Assembly: GCF_004366715.1 (NCBI RefSeq)
Contig: NZ_SOQZ01000001.1
Coordinates: forward strand, 868,001 to 932,000
Length of the DNA stretch: 64,000 nucleotides
Source: Meridianimaribacter flavus
GTDB taxonomy: Bacteria > Bacteroidota > Bacteroidia > Flavobacteriales > Flavobacteriaceae
Reading direction: 5' to 3'
Numbering within the stretch: the stretch's first letter is position 1; every line of letters begins with the position of its first letter. Below are positions 42,336 to 51,982 of this stretch, in pieces. The notes beneath the pieces are model-generated. The model had not been told where the DNA came from. It saw nothing but the letters and a program-made list of their open reading frames with translations, and made no database searches. The position numbers and the translations under genes were made by a program.

Positions 42336-45300
42336 ATGACTAATAGTAAATTAGTAGTATTAGTAAGTTTTCTAATGCTAAACGTATACATACAAGCGCA
42401 ACAATCGGCAACCTATACTAACGATTTGGTAGCGTATCAAAAAGCCTTAACGCTGTATAATAACAAGCAGTACCAAGCAGCACAGTCAGCGTTTGACCAA
42501 ATTAAAGATGAAACCCAAGACGAGCAGGTAGAGTCTAATTGTGCCTATTATATAGCAAATTGTGCAGTGCGTTTAAATCAGCAAAATGCCGATGATTTAA
42601 TTCAAGATTTTGTAGACACTTACCCAACAAGTACAAAGCGAAACACTGCATTCTTAGATGTAGCAGATTATTATTTCGATAATGCAAAATATGCGTATGC
42701 AAGAAAATGGTACGAAAAGGTAGATGAAAACAGTATAGCGCGTTCTGAAAGAGACCGATTTAACTTTAATTACGGCTACGCTTTATATTCTACAGACAAC
42801 GAAACTTCAGCCCAAAAATATTTAAATAGAGTTGTGAATTCTGAAGAATATGGCTCGCAAGCTAAGTATTATATCGGGTTTATGGCTTACGAAGGTGATG
42901 ATTATGATACTGCTAACGAGTATTTTGATCAAGTAAGTGATGAAGAAAAATACAAAGAGAAACTATCGTATTACCAAGCCGATTTAAATTTCAAACTTGG
43001 AAATTTTGAAAAAGCCATTTCACTTGCTAAAGAACAACTACCAAATAGTGATGACAATGAAGTGTCTGAACTTTCAAAAATTATAGGTGAAAGTTATTTT
43101 AATTTAGAACAGTACACTGAAGCAATTCCTTATTTACAAGCCTATAAAGGCAAACGTGGAAAGTGGAATAATACAGATTACTACCAACTAGGATATGCTT
43201 ATTACAAGCAAAACGATTTTGAAAAAGCCATTTCAGAATTCAATAAAATCATAGGAGGAAATAATAGTGTTGCTCAAAACGCCTATTACCATTTAGGAGA
43301 AAGCTACATTAACTTAGACAAAAAACAAGAAGCTTTAAATGCCTTTAGAAATGCCTCTCAAATGGATTTTGATTTAAAAATTCAGGAAGATGCCTGGTTA
43401 AATTATGCCAAAATAAGTTATGAAATAGGAAACCCTTATCAATCGGTTCCACAAGTTTTAACTGGTTATCTCAATAAATATCCTGATACAGGTTACAAAG
43501 AGGAAATTGAAACTCTATTGATTGACTCATACATTACTTCAAAAAATTACGAAGAAGCTCTAAAACTATTAGAAGGTAAGCGAAGTTTTGAAAACAGAGT
43601 TGCTTATCAAAAAGTAGCGTTTTACAGAGGAATTGAAGTGTATAACACTATAAATTATAACGAAGCTCGAGCACTTTTTGAAAAGTCGATTGACGAGGCT
43701 AAAGACCCAAAATTTACTGCGCGAGCTACATTTTGGAAAGCAGAAACAGATTATCATTTAACCAACTATAACGATGCTTTAGTTGGCTTAAAACGGTTTC
43801 AGCAAAGTGCAGAATCTGCTACAACACCTGAAATTGAAAACATCGACTATAATCTCGCCTATACCTATTTCAAACTTAAAAACTACAGTAAAGCTAGTGA
43901 GCATTTTCAAAAATTTATCAATACCAATAGCGATGATAAACTAAGAGTAAACGATGCTTACTTAAGGCTTGGTGATGGCTATTTTGTATCAACCGATTAT
44001 AACAACGCAATTGGTTCTTACAATAAGGCTATCGAAATTAACGAGATCGAATCGGACTACCCATATTTTCAAAAAGCAATGAGTTATGGTTATGTTGGGC
44101 AAGCTTCAAAGAAAATTGAAGAGTTAGAAGCCTTCATCAATGGATATCCAAAATCGTCTTTACGAGATGACGCTATGTACGAGCTTGCAAATTCATACGT
44201 AAAAGCAAATAACACTAGCAAAGCAATGCAAATGTATGATAGGTTAAATGCTGAGTATAAAAATTCGGTATTTATCTCAAAATCCTTGTTGCGTCAAGGG
44301 TTGTCGTATTACAATGAAAATGACAACGAGCGTGCTTTGGCTAAGTTTAAACAAGTAGCAAGAGACTATCCAAATTCTGAAGAAGCAGTACAAGCAGTGT
44401 CCACTGCACGTTTAATTTATATCGATTTAGGTCGCGTAGATGAGTATGCGTCTTGGGTAAAAACACTAGATTATATTGATGTTACTGATGCCGAATTAGA
44501 TAACACTACCTATTTGGCTGCTGAAAAGCAATACCTTGACAACAACGTGCAAAAAGCAGTAAAACAGTTCAATAATTATTTAAATGAATTCCCTAACGGA
44601 ATGCATGCACTTAAATCTCATTTTTATTTAGCTGAATTATATACTAAACAGGATTTGCCTGAAAATGCGCGTCCACATTATGAGTATGTAGTTGCTAAAC
44701 CAAGAGGCGAATATACCGAACAAGCTATTGTGAAGTTATCTGAAACCTATTTAAACACTTCTAATTGGAATAAAGCAGTTCCGTTATTAAAGCGTTTAGA
44801 AACCGAAGCCGATTATCCTCAAAACATTACCTATGCGCAATCAAACCTTATGAACGCGTACTATCAATTAGAAAACTATCAGGAAGCGGTTGCTTATGCT
44901 GAAAGAGTTTTAGAAAATTCTAAAATTGATAATAAAGTAAAAAGTGACGCTCAAATTATCATTGCGCGTTCTGCAATTAAAACAGGAGATGAGGCTAAAG
45001 CAAAATTGGCTTATGCAAAAGTTGAAAGCATAGCTACAGGAGCATTAGCTGCCGAAGCATTGTATTACAACGCATACTTTAAACACAAAGAAGGCAACTA
45101 TCAGTCGTCTAATACAACGGTTCAAAAACTAGCAAAAGACTATTCTAGCTACAAATATTACAGTGCAAAAGGTTTGGTTATAATGGCAAAAAACTTTTAT
45201 GCACTTAAAGATGCATTTCAAGCTACATACATTTTAGAAAGTGTTATTAAAAACTTTGCTGAGTTTGATGATGTAGTTAGTGAAGCACAAGACGAGCTTA

Positions 45301-45356
45301 ATAAAATCAAAGCCGAAGAAGCTAAAACCAATTCATCAATTCAATCTGAAAATTAA
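42336..45356 (+). CDS. Large secreted TPR-repeat protein
   Basis: The 1006-residue protein has a signal peptide (MTNSKLVVLVSFLMLNVYIQAQ) and more than 15 TPR-like helical pairs throughout (for example KAISEFNKIIGGNNSVAQNAYYHLGESY, ALAKFKQVARDYPNSEEAVQAVSTA). A TTG 27 bp earlier in frame is less likely than the ATG at 42336. Such tandem TPR proteins probably scaffold periplasmic complexes. The gene lies 32 bp upstream of an outer-membrane beta-barrel gene, so both may act together in outer-membrane or transport assembly. Partner and role are inferred. Confidence 0.82.
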   Translation: MTNSKLVVLVSFLMLNVYIQAQQSATYTNDLVAYQKALTLYNNKQYQAAQSAFDQIKDETQDEQVESNCAYYIANCAVRLNQQNADDLIQDFVDTYPTSTKRNTAFLDVADYYFDNAKYAYARKWYEKVDENSIARSERDRFNFNYGYALYSTDNETSAQKYLNRVVNSEEYGSQAKYYIGFMAYEGDDYDTANEYFDQVSDEEKYKEKLSYYQADLNFKLGNFEKAISLAKEQLPNSDDNEVSELSKIIGESYFNLEQYTEAIPYLQAYKGKRGKWNNTDYYQLGYAYYKQNDFEKAISEFNKIIGGNNSVAQNAYYHLGESYINLDKKQEALNAFRNASQMDFDLKIQEDAWLNYAKISYEIGNPYQSVPQVLTGYLNKYPDTGYKEEIETLLIDSYITSKNYEEALKLLEGKRSFENRVAYQKVAFYRGIEVYNTINYNEARALFEKSIDEAKDPKFTARATFWKAETDYHLTNYNDALVGLKRFQQSAESATTPEIENIDYNLAYTYFKLKNYSKASEHFQKFINTNSDDKLRVNDAYLRLGDGYFVSTDYNNAIGSYNKAIEINEIESDYPYFQKAMSYGYVGQASKKIEELEAFINGYPKSSLRDDAMYELANSYVKANNTSKAMQMYDRLNAEYKNSVFISKSLLRQGLSYYNENDNERALAKFKQVARDYPNSEEAVQAVSTARLIYIDLGRVDEYASWVKTLDYIDVTDAELDNTTYLAAEKQYLDNNVQKAVKQFNNYLNEFPNGMHALKSHFYLAELYTKQDLPENARPHYEYVVAKPRGEYTEQAIVKLSETYLNTSNWNKAVPLLKRLETEADYPQNITYAQSNLMNAYYQLENYQEAVAYAERVLENSKIDNKVKSDAQIIIARSAIKTGDEAKAKLAYAKVESIATGALAAEALYYNAYFKHKEGNYQSSNTTVQKLAKDYSSYKYYSAKGLVIMAKNFYALKDAFQATYILESVIKNFAEFDDVVSEAQDELNKIKAEEAKTNSSIQSEN

Positions 45357-45388
45357 AATCCTTGTTGATTTCAATTAAAACAATTCCT

Positions 45389-47119
45389 ATGCAAAATCAA
45401 ATAAAATATATAATCACTTTAGCATTTCTAGTAGTTGCAAGTAATGGGTTTTCACAAGAACGTGAAACGGATACTATCGATACAGATGTGGTAAATGTTG
45501 TGAAACCTTATACGCCAACAATTTCTGATGCGTTTAAAATTAAGGAAACACCAACTTTAAACGATTCAACTACTGCACAAAAAAAGGACGTTAAATACAA
45601 TATTTTCTCTATTCCTGTAGCTTCAACATTTACACCTGCAAAAGGAAAAGCTGCAACAGTTGATAAAGCTAAACCTATAAAACTGTATGATAATTATGCG
45701 TCTTTAGGCTTTGGAACTTACACTACTATTTTAGGTGAAGTGTATTTAAACCATGCACTAAATAGAACAGAGCGAGTAGGTGGTTACTTAAGCCACCATT
45801 CATCACAAGGTGGTATTGATGGTTTGTTATTAGACGACAATTTTTCAAACACCAATCTTAATGCCAATTTCAGTAAGCAATTGCGTGATATGTCTTGGAC
45901 TGTTGATGCAGGTTTTGGACTTCAAACCTACAATTGGTATGGATTGCCACAACCATTGTTTGATGAAACTACAGCTGATATGATTAACGAAGGGCATTCG
46001 TTTTACAATGTTCATTTTGGAGGTAAATTAAACTTTGAAGATGCTATTATCGATAACCTAAAAGTAAGGTTTAGACGTTTTGGTGACGATCAGGATTCTG
46101 GTGAAAACAGGTTTGTTGCGTCTTCTGAATTTACAGTTCCAATTAGAGGAGAAGAAATAAAAACCGAAGTAACTATCGATTATATTGGTGGCGAGTTTGA
46201 TAGAAATTTCTACACCGAAGATGCTATAAAATATGGAAATATCAATTTTGGAATTGCTCCAAGCTATCAGTTAAAGCAAGATGACCTTACCGTAAACTTA
46301 GGTGTTAACTTGGTATATCTTAATGATACAGAGTTTAGCGATAACAAGTTTTACATTTTCCCAAATATTACAGCAAGCTACCGATTGGTTGATGAAATAC
46401 TTATTGCTTATGGTGGAATTGAAGGCGGTTTGATACAAAACTCGTACTATGATTTTGCTAATGAAAATCCTTTTGTGTCACCTACATTGTTTATTGCGCC
46501 AACTGACCAGCAATACAATGCTTCAGTAGGTTTAAAAGGGAAATTATCCAATAGCATGAGTTATAATATTAGTGGACGTTATTTTGCTGATAGAAACAAA
46601 GCAATGTTTATGTCAAACAGTGTGTTGGGAGGAGCTACCGAAGATTATCAATATGGTAACTCGTATGGTATCGTGTATGACGACGTTAACACATTATCGG
46701 TTGCAGGAGAATTAAATGTTGATATAAATAGAAACTTTAACCTTGGTATAAAAGCCGAATATTTTAATTACAGTACTGATGCACAATCTGAAGCGTGGAA
46801 CTTACCAGACATTAAAGGATCGTTGTTTTTAGATTATCAAATAGACGACAACTGGTTTGCTGGAGCAGGATTGTTTTTTGTTGGCGAAAGAAAAGACCTG
46901 TTTTATGAAGAAGGAACACTTGTACCAACAAGTCCTGTAACTGTAACTTTAGATAGCTATTTTGATGCAAACGCACATGTAGGTTATAGAGTTACTGATA
47001 GATTGTCGGTATTTGTTAAGGCAAATAATATTGCAAATAACGATTACCAGCGCTGGATGAATTTCCCAGTACAAGGCATTCAGGTGTTAGGTGGAGCTAC
47101 CTATCAATTTGATTTTTAG
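45389..47119 (+). CDS. Outer-membrane beta-barrel protein (TonB-dependent receptor-like)
   Basis: The 576-residue protein has a signal peptide (about 1-23, ending NGFSQ) and a sequence dominated by alternating strands separated by aromatic girdles (DNYASLGFGTYTTILGEVYLNHALN, SVFVKANNIANNDYQRWMNFPVQGIQVLGGATYQFDF). The end with an aromatic F and the closing RVTDRLSVFVKANNI resemble TonB-dependent receptor barrels, but no plug domain was recognised. It follows the TPR gene closely and is ended by a terminator at 47142. Confidence 0.75.
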   Translation: MQNQIKYIITLAFLVVASNGFSQERETDTIDTDVVNVVKPYTPTISDAFKIKETPTLNDSTTAQKKDVKYNIFSIPVASTFTPAKGKAATVDKAKPIKLYDNYASLGFGTYTTILGEVYLNHALNRTERVGGYLSHHSSQGGIDGLLLDDNFSNTNLNANFSKQLRDMSWTVDAGFGLQTYNWYGLPQPLFDETTADMINEGHSFYNVHFGGKLNFEDAIIDNLKVRFRRFGDDQDSGENRFVASSEFTVPIRGEEIKTEVTIDYIGGEFDRNFYTEDAIKYGNINFGIAPSYQLKQDDLTVNLGVNLVYLNDTEFSDNKFYIFPNITASYRLVDEILIAYGGIEGGLIQNSYYDFANENPFVSPTLFIAPTDQQYNASVGLKGKLSNSMSYNISGRYFADRNKAMFMSNSVLGGATEDYQYGNSYGIVYDDVNTLSVAGELNVDINRNFNLGIKAEYFNYSTDAQSEAWNLPDIKGSLFLDYQIDDNWFAGAGLFFVGERKDLFYEEGTLVPTSPVTVTLDSYFDANAHVGYRVTDRLSVFVKANNIANNDYQRWMNFPVQGIQVLGGATYQFDF

Positions 47120-47141
47120 TCAAGACATTACAAATTATAGT

Positions 47142-47171
47142 AAAAGCGTTCTTTTTAGAGCGCTTTTTTTA
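47142..47171 (+). terminator. Intrinsic terminator after the beta-barrel gene
   Basis: AAAAGCGTTCT and AGAGCGCTTTT form an 11-bp stem with one G-T pair and a 4-nt loop, followed by TTTTATTTTT. It lies 23 bp after the stop codon. Confidence 0.82.
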
Positions 47172-47198
47172 TTTTTACAGTAAACTAACTATTACCAA

Positions 47199-48815
47199 AT
47201 GAAAAATTCATACCTCCTTTTAATACTTGCTATTTGTTTGTCTTGTCAAAAGAAAGACCAAGTAGATACAATTGTTACCAATGCAAACGTCTATACTGTT
47301 GATGATAGCTTTACTAAAGCACAAGCATTTGCAATTAAAGATGGAAAGTTCATTGCAGTGGGAACCAACGCTGAGGTAAATTCTAAATATACTTCTGAAA
47401 ATATTGTTGATGCTAATGGAAAGACAATTGTACCAGGATTTATTGATGCGCATTGTCACTTTTTAGGTTTAGGACTCAACGAGCAACAAGTTGACCTTGT
47501 TGGGACGACGAGTTTTGAAGACATGATGAAACGTGTTTTGGACTTCAGTAACAAAAATAACGTCGATTATATTTTAGGAAGAGGTTGGGACGAAACCGAT
47601 TGGGATGACAAAACAGTACCAGACAATGTACTATTGTCTAAGCTATTTCCTGATACACCAATACTGCTAAGACGAGTAGATGGTCACTCAGCATTATGTA
47701 ATGAAGCGGCTTTAAAATTGGGTAACATTACAGCAAATACTAAAGTTGATGGTGGAGAAGTTGCATTAAACAACGGAAAACCATCAGGGATTTTACTCGA
47801 TAACGCACAAGCTTTGGTATTAAAACATTGGCCACAACCTACCAAAACTGAAATCACTAAAGCACTTTTAGCTGCTCAAGACATTTGTTTTGATTACGGA
47901 TTGACCACAGTTGATGATGCAGGTTTAAGCAGGGAAAGCATTGAAATTATTGATAGCTTACAACAGTTAGGTGAACTCAATATGCGAGTGTATGCTATGG
48001 TGTCTGCTAAAGATACATTAGCGGTAGATTACTACTTGAAAAAAGGTATTTATAAAACCAATAAATTAAACGTAAGGTCATTTAAGGTCTATGCTGATGG
48101 TGCTTTAGGATCGCATGGTGCATTATTGCGTCAACCTTATACTGATCAACCTCAAAAATACGGACTGTTAACCACTTCAATTAACGATTTGGATGCGTTG
48201 GCACAACGTATTTCAAATTCTGAATATCAAATGAACACGCATGCTATTGGTGATTCGGCTAACCATGCAGTATTGACTATTTACAATAAAGTATTACAAA
48301 ACAAACCAGACAAACGTTGGCGAGTAGAACATGCTCAGGTGGTTTCACAGCAAGATTTTGAAATGTATAAAACCATAGTGCCTTCAGTGCAACCTACACA
48401 TGCTACTAGCGATATGTATTGGGCAGAACAGCGTTTGGGTAATGAACGTTTAAAAGGTGCTTATGCCTACAAACAACTATTGAATGCACATGGTAAAATT
48501 GCATTAGGAACCGATTTTCCTGTGGAGCATGTAAGTCCGTTTTTAACGTTTTATGCAGCGGTAGCAAGACAAGATGCAAAGCAATTTCCTAAAGACGGAT
48601 TTCAAAAAGAAGATGCCTTAACCAGAGAAGAAGCCTTAAAAGGAATGACTATTTGGGCAGCCTACTCTAATTTTGAAGAGCACGAAAAAGGAAGCATTGA
48701 AATAGGAAAGTTTGCCGATTTTATAGTTTTGGATAAAGATATTATGACAGTTGATGTTTATGATATTCCTAACATAAAAGTAGAGCAAACCTTTGTTGAT
48801 GGTGTGATACGGTAA
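47199..48815 (+). CDS. Amidohydrolase (YtcJ-like) lipoprotein
   Basis: The 538-residue protein has a lipobox ending at Cys16 (LAICLSC) and an amidohydrolase fold. It shows FIDAHCHFLGLGL (metal HxH, about 84-92), a RGWDETDWDD segment, the long KVYADGALGSHGALL region with conserved Asp, and the C-terminal metal/substrate site ALGTDFPVEHVSPF. YtcJ-like enzymes hydrolyse amides or esters of unidentified substrates. It is probably attached to the periplasmic side of a membrane. It precedes the cassette-like array. Confidence 0.85.
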   Translation: MKNSYLLLILAICLSCQKKDQVDTIVTNANVYTVDDSFTKAQAFAIKDGKFIAVGTNAEVNSKYTSENIVDANGKTIVPGFIDAHCHFLGLGLNEQQVDLVGTTSFEDMMKRVLDFSNKNNVDYILGRGWDETDWDDKTVPDNVLLSKLFPDTPILLRRVDGHSALCNEAALKLGNITANTKVDGGEVALNNGKPSGILLDNAQALVLKHWPQPTKTEITKALLAAQDICFDYGLTTVDDAGLSRESIEIIDSLQQLGELNMRVYAMVSAKDTLAVDYYLKKGIYKTNKLNVRSFKVYADGALGSHGALLRQPYTDQPQKYGLLTTSINDLDALAQRISNSEYQMNTHAIGDSANHAVLTIYNKVLQNKPDKRWRVEHAQVVSQQDFEMYKTIVPSVQPTHATSDMYWAEQRLGNERLKGAYAYKQLLNAHGKIALGTDFPVEHVSPFLTFYAAVARQDAKQFPKDGFQKEDALTREEALKGMTIWAAYSNFEEHEKGSIEIGKFADFIVLDKDIMTVDVYDIPNIKVEQTFVDGVIR

Positions 48816-48857
48816 GAGTTAGTCAGAAAGGAATATTAATAACTAGTAGTAAAACAT

Positions 48858-49325
48858 TTGATAAAATCCCTAAACATATCGATTAGAAAGTTTTTTAACT
48901 TAAGACCTAGTTGGAAACAAGTCCAAGCAGAAGTCTATCAAAATTTAGGAATTAATCAATCACAAATATTTACTTGGAAACCACATAGAATAATCCAAAT
49001 TAACTCTGAAAAGAATATTGTTACCCTTGAAACGAAAGAAGGTAAACACATTTTAGTAGAATCGGATAAAATAACAACTCAAAAGCTGACTCAAGGAATT
49101 AACGCAAACAAATTTTTAAGGAAGTATGGAACGGAATTTATTCACGAAATAAAGCATTGGAATTTCTCTTATTCTCGTATAAAGCCACCTGAATTTTATA
49201 TTGACTTAAGAACCAGATTAAAACTAGAAGATCAAACGACTGAAAAGAGAAGAAAAATGTATCACAAACGAAAAATAGTTGTTTCGGAATACTTTATAAA
49301 AAAACTGATTGAAAAAACGTTTTAA
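48858..49325 (+). CDS. Unknown basic protein, first gene of the cassette-like array
   Basis: The 155-residue product has a basic, Lys/Arg-rich sequence without membrane segments. Its core has strand-like pieces (HRIIQINSEKNIVTLETKEGKHILVESDKITT) and the C-terminus is helical and basic. No family was recognised. The start is TTG at 48858 and no ATG is nearby, so the gene could be 5'-truncated by the adjoining chromosomal sequence. An attC-like element begins two bases after its stop. Confidence 0.5.
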   Translation: MIKSLNISIRKFFNLRPSWKQVQAEVYQNLGINQSQIFTWKPHRIIQINSEKNIVTLETKEGKHILVESDKITTQKLTQGINANKFLRKYGTEFIHEIKHWNFSYSRIKPPEFYIDLRTRLKLEDQTTEKRRKMYHKRKIVVSEYFIKKLIEKTF

Positions 49326-49326
49326 A

Positions 49327-49418
49327 ACAACGTATATAATTGCTTGTTCTTGCCTACTTCTGAAAATCCTCACGGATTTTCCGCAACAAGCCATACACAA
49401 ATCAGTTGCCATTAATAC
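49327..49418 (+). repeat. attC-like element A2 between array genes 1 and 2
   Basis: CAAC (49328) and GTTG (49405-49408) bracket a long hairpin. The inner arms are GCTTGTT/AACAAGC (49342-49348, 49385-49391), and the tip is GAAAATCC-TCAC-GGATTTTC (49362-49381), a perfect 8-bp stem. This resembles the folded bottom strand of integron attC sites with AAC and GTT ends, but a canonical GTTRRRY box is absent. It shares its core with element A1 and its right part with A3. Confidence 0.6.
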
Positions 49419-49437
49419 TAAAAAACCAACAAATTGA

Positions 49438-50037
49438 ATGATAAACAAATTTTTAAACGCTAAACATTGGCAGTTATTTACCTTAATGTTCGGAATTCCG
49501 ATTTTATTACAAATAATTACTATGATATCAATGTTTGCGAATATTGACTCAAACGGAAACTCTAACCAAACAGGAATGCTGAATATGATGAAAATATTTC
49601 CAATTATAATGTTCCTTTATGTTGGACTGTTTTTTGGTTGGTTTTGGTCTATTGGAATTGGATTACAGAAATATATTCCAACAGACATAAATATGAAAAT
49701 TAAAAAGTTTAAAATATTCTTCTTTATTCCTCTAATTTATATTCTTTTTCTTTTAGCTGTAATCGGAACTACATTTTACGGAATTTCAGCTGGAAGTAAT
49801 GCTGTTGGTGGAATTATTGGGAAAATGTTATTTGTTGTTATTCCAATGCATTTATTTTCAATGTTCTGTATATTCTATTTGCTATATTTCGTTTCAAAAA
49901 CAATCAAAACGACTGAATTAAAACGAATAGTAACTTTTGGTGACTTTATAGGAGAGTTTTTTATGATTTGGTTCTTTCCAATTGGAATTTGGTTTATACA
50001 ACCGAGAATAAATAAAATAGTATCTTTAAAATCATAA
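49438..50037 (+). CDS. Unknown four-helix membrane protein, second array gene
   Basis: The 199-residue protein has helices at about 15-37, 55-80, 95-118, and 135-160, with a final hydrophobic stretch near 180. No motif was recognised. The start ATG lies 20 bp after element A2. A plus-strand neighbour with the same spacing pattern, and an ending followed by the short related element at 50040, place it as a gene-cassette-like unit. Confidence 0.6.
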   Translation: MINKFLNAKHWQLFTLMFGIPILLQIITMISMFANIDSNGNSNQTGMLNMMKIFPIIMFLYVGLFFGWFWSIGIGLQKYIPTDINMKIKKFKIFFFIPLIYILFLLAVIGTTFYGISAGSNAVGGIIGKMLFVVIPMHLFSMFCIFYLLYFVSKTIKTTELKRIVTFGDFIGEFFMIWFFPIGIWFIQPRINKIVSLKS

Positions 50038-50039
50038 CT

Positions 50040-50072
50040 AACGGTTGTGCAAGACCGTTGTGCAACAATTAA
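50040..50072 (+). repeat. Short attC-like element between array genes 2 and 3
   Basis: AACGGT...ACCGTT (50040-50059) is an inverted repeat overlapped by the direct repeat TTGTGCAA. The block GCAAGACCGTT is close to the right end of element A3 (GCACAAGACCGTT), and TGTGCAACAAT recurs at 51238-51248 after the last array gene. It seems a shortened member of the same family. Confidence 0.5.
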
Positions 50073-50081
50073 AGAAACATT

Positions 50082-50606
50082 GTGAAAAGAATAATCTTTA
50101 TATTTCTAATTTTAATTTTGTCTTGTAACGGAAATAAAAAAACGGACGAAACTGCAAACGAACAAAATACTCAATCAGAATTCAAATTAGCAAAATCTGA
50201 TTATACTGTTTTAACATATCAACCTGAATGGTATTGGATGTTTAAAAATGTTGAACCTGCCGAATTATCGGAATCAGAACTAATTGATATTGAAAAAATA
50301 TTAAGAATTGCTATTAAAGAAAATAACGACTCACGAAAAATTGCACTAAAAAATAATCCAAACAAAGAACTATTTGAATCACGTTATTTATTGAAAATTG
50401 ATGGATTTAAAAGACAATATGTTCCAATAATCAACAATGAAGGACAAAAAGAAGTATGGATAAATCTTTTTTGTGATGAACATGGAATGGAATATTGGAA
50501 AAATGAATTATTTGAAGTTGAAGATGGTGGAAATTGTTATTATAATCTAAAAATCAATTTAGAAACGAAAAAATATTATGATTTAAGTATTAACGGATAT
50601 GCATAA
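50082..50606 (+). CDS. Unknown lipoprotein, third array gene
   Basis: The 174-residue protein starts with GTG and has a signal peptide with lipobox ending at Cys15 (FLILILSCNGNKK). The rest is hydrophilic, with YTVLTYQPEWYWMFKNVEPAELSESELIDIEKILRIAIKENN and a C-terminal YYNLKINLETKKYY. It has no recognised domain. It is separated from its neighbours by attC-like elements. It probably acts at the outer or inner membrane. Confidence 0.6.
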   Translation: MKRIIFIFLILILSCNGNKKTDETANEQNTQSEFKLAKSDYTVLTYQPEWYWMFKNVEPAELSESELIDIEKILRIAIKENNDSRKIALKNNPNKELFESRYLLKIDGFKRQYVPIINNEGQKEVWINLFCDEHGMEYWKNELFEVEDGGNCYYNLKINLETKKYYDLSINGYA

Positions 50607-50616
50607 ATGCCATTGT

Positions 50617-50720
50617 ACAAAAACTGCTATAATTCATTTTAGTTGGGTTCATAATTGAAATCCAATCTTATTCGCTATCTTTCTGGAATAAGTCATGCAC
50701 AAGACCGTTCCTCATAATAG
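50617..50720 (+). repeat. attC-like element A3 between array genes 3 and 4
   Basis: It begins ACAAAAACTGCTATAATTC, contains the stem CTTATTC (50667-50673) / GAATAAG (50686-50692) and ends AAGTCATGCACAAGACCGTTCC. The end aligns with the right part of A2 (AAGCCATACACAAATCAGTTGCC) and its left part with A2's TATAATTGCTTGTTC. Confidence 0.5.
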
Positions 50721-50761
50721 TGGAACATCATTCTGAAAATGAATTATTAAAAACATAAAAA

Positions 50762-51229
50762 ATGAATAAACTACTTCTGATTTTATTTCTATTCTCAATT
50801 AGCGCAACAGCACAAAAACTTGATAGAAAAGCATACTATGAATATTCTGAAGATCTTGAATTTCGAATATTTGGAATAAACAAACAAAGAATAATTGATA
50901 GAGGAAATGGATATTATACAAATAATATTGTTGCTGAAAAAGGAAGAAGGTTTATTACAATAATTTTTGAATTTAAAAATAACTCTTCCCAATCTCAAGA
51001 AATAGATTTTAATGAAATTTATATTCGTGATAACAATGGGGAATTACATAAAATTGATTTTGTTGTGATGTCTATGAAACTGACTGCAAGAACAAATAAA
51101 TTAGAACAAAAACTAAAAGCCAATACAAAAAGAAAAATAGTTGCTCAATTTAGACCTTCATTTGATAAAGATGAAATTATTGACGAATTAGTAATCGGAG
51201 AAAAAATTATTAAGCTGAATTATAACTAA
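50762..51229 (+). CDS. Unknown secreted protein, fourth array gene
   Basis: The 155-residue protein has a signal peptide (about 1-18, ISATAQ) and a beta-rich domain: RRFITIIFEFKNNSSQSQEIDFNEIYIRDNNGELHKIDFV is like small immunoglobulin-type (DUF4352-like) periplasmic domains. The C-terminus is KRKIVAQFRPSFDKDEIIDELVIGEKIIKLNYN. A similarity to DUF4352 is only by strand pattern. It is likely periplasmic. It ends just before the last repeat fragment TGTGCAACAAT. Confidence 0.6.
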   Translation: MNKLLLILFLFSISATAQKLDRKAYYEYSEDLEFRIFGINKQRIIDRGNGYYTNNIVAEKGRRFITIIFEFKNNSSQSQEIDFNEIYIRDNNGELHKIDFVVMSMKLTARTNKLEQKLKANTKRKIVAQFRPSFDKDEIIDELVIGEKIIKLNYN

Positions 51230-51275
51230 AACTATTGTGTGCAACAATCCACAACCGCATTTAAGATAGATTCAA

Positions 51276-51971
51276 CTAAAATATCCTCGCCAAATAATCA
51301 AAATGCACACCTTCCATAACGAGGTCGCAGTGTAAACCCAAAGTGTCGCAAGCGGTTTTTAGTGTGTCAAAATCTAGATACAACCATTTCATAGGTTGTT
51401 CTTCTTCACCTTTATAACTTAAAAAATAGTCCAACTCACCAAAGTAATTGGCATTGGTGTCAATCCATAAACCACCATCGTCGTCTTCATACATATATGA
51501 AATATCTGAGGAGTCAATTAAAATTTGTCCGTTAGGATTTAATAACGATTTTAAATGCTTTAAATAAGTGGCAACCTGAGAAAGCTGTTGGAAAATTCCT
51601 GTGCCATTCATAAGTAATAAAATGGTGTCAAACGTTTCTGTAACATCTAAAATAGCAGTTTGCGATACATTGTTTACACCACGTTCTTGAGCTACTTTTA
51701 CAGCACCTTGGGAGATGTCTATAGCTTTTACGTTAAACCCTTTCTCTTGAAGATACAAGCTATGGCTTCCAGCACCACAACCTACATCTAAAATGTGTCC
51801 TTTAGCAAGCTGCAAAGCGTGTTGCTCTAGCTTAGGCATATCTTTATAAGTCCTAAATAAATAAGGAAGCGGAAGCTCATCTTCATCTGAAATATTGGTC
51901 CAGGTTATAATATCTTCAGAATAGTTGTTATTCTGATAATCCAGTAAAGCTTTTCCAAAGATATCTTTCAT
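51276..51971 (-). CDS. Class I SAM-dependent methyltransferase
   Basis: The 231-residue protein has motif I GHILDVGCGAGSHSLYLQEKGFNVKAIDIS near 58-88, motif IV-like FDTILLLMNGTGIFQQL and LNPNGQILIDSSDI near 145-160. It resembles the small-molecule methyltransferase group. It is convergent with the end of the cassette-like array. Its upstream region holds two palindromic repeats. The substrate is not inferable. Confidence 0.85.
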   Translation of the reverse strand: MKDIFGKALLDYQNNNYSEDIITWTNISDEDELPLPYLFRTYKDMPKLEQHALQLAKGHILDVGCGAGSHSLYLQEKGFNVKAIDISQGAVKVAQERGVNNVSQTAILDVTETFDTILLLMNGTGIFQQLSQVATYLKHLKSLLNPNGQILIDSSDISYMYEDDDGGLWIDTNANYFGELDYFLSYKGEEEQPMKWLYLDFDTLKTACDTLGLHCDLVMEGVHFDYLARIF

Positions 51972-51982
51972 AGTAATGGTTC

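Noticed and set aside
48858-51250. A defence island or toxin-antitoxin set at the cassette-like array
   Set aside because: None of the four products shows nuclease, kinase, restriction or antitoxin motifs that could be read by eye; only the repeat structure is supported.
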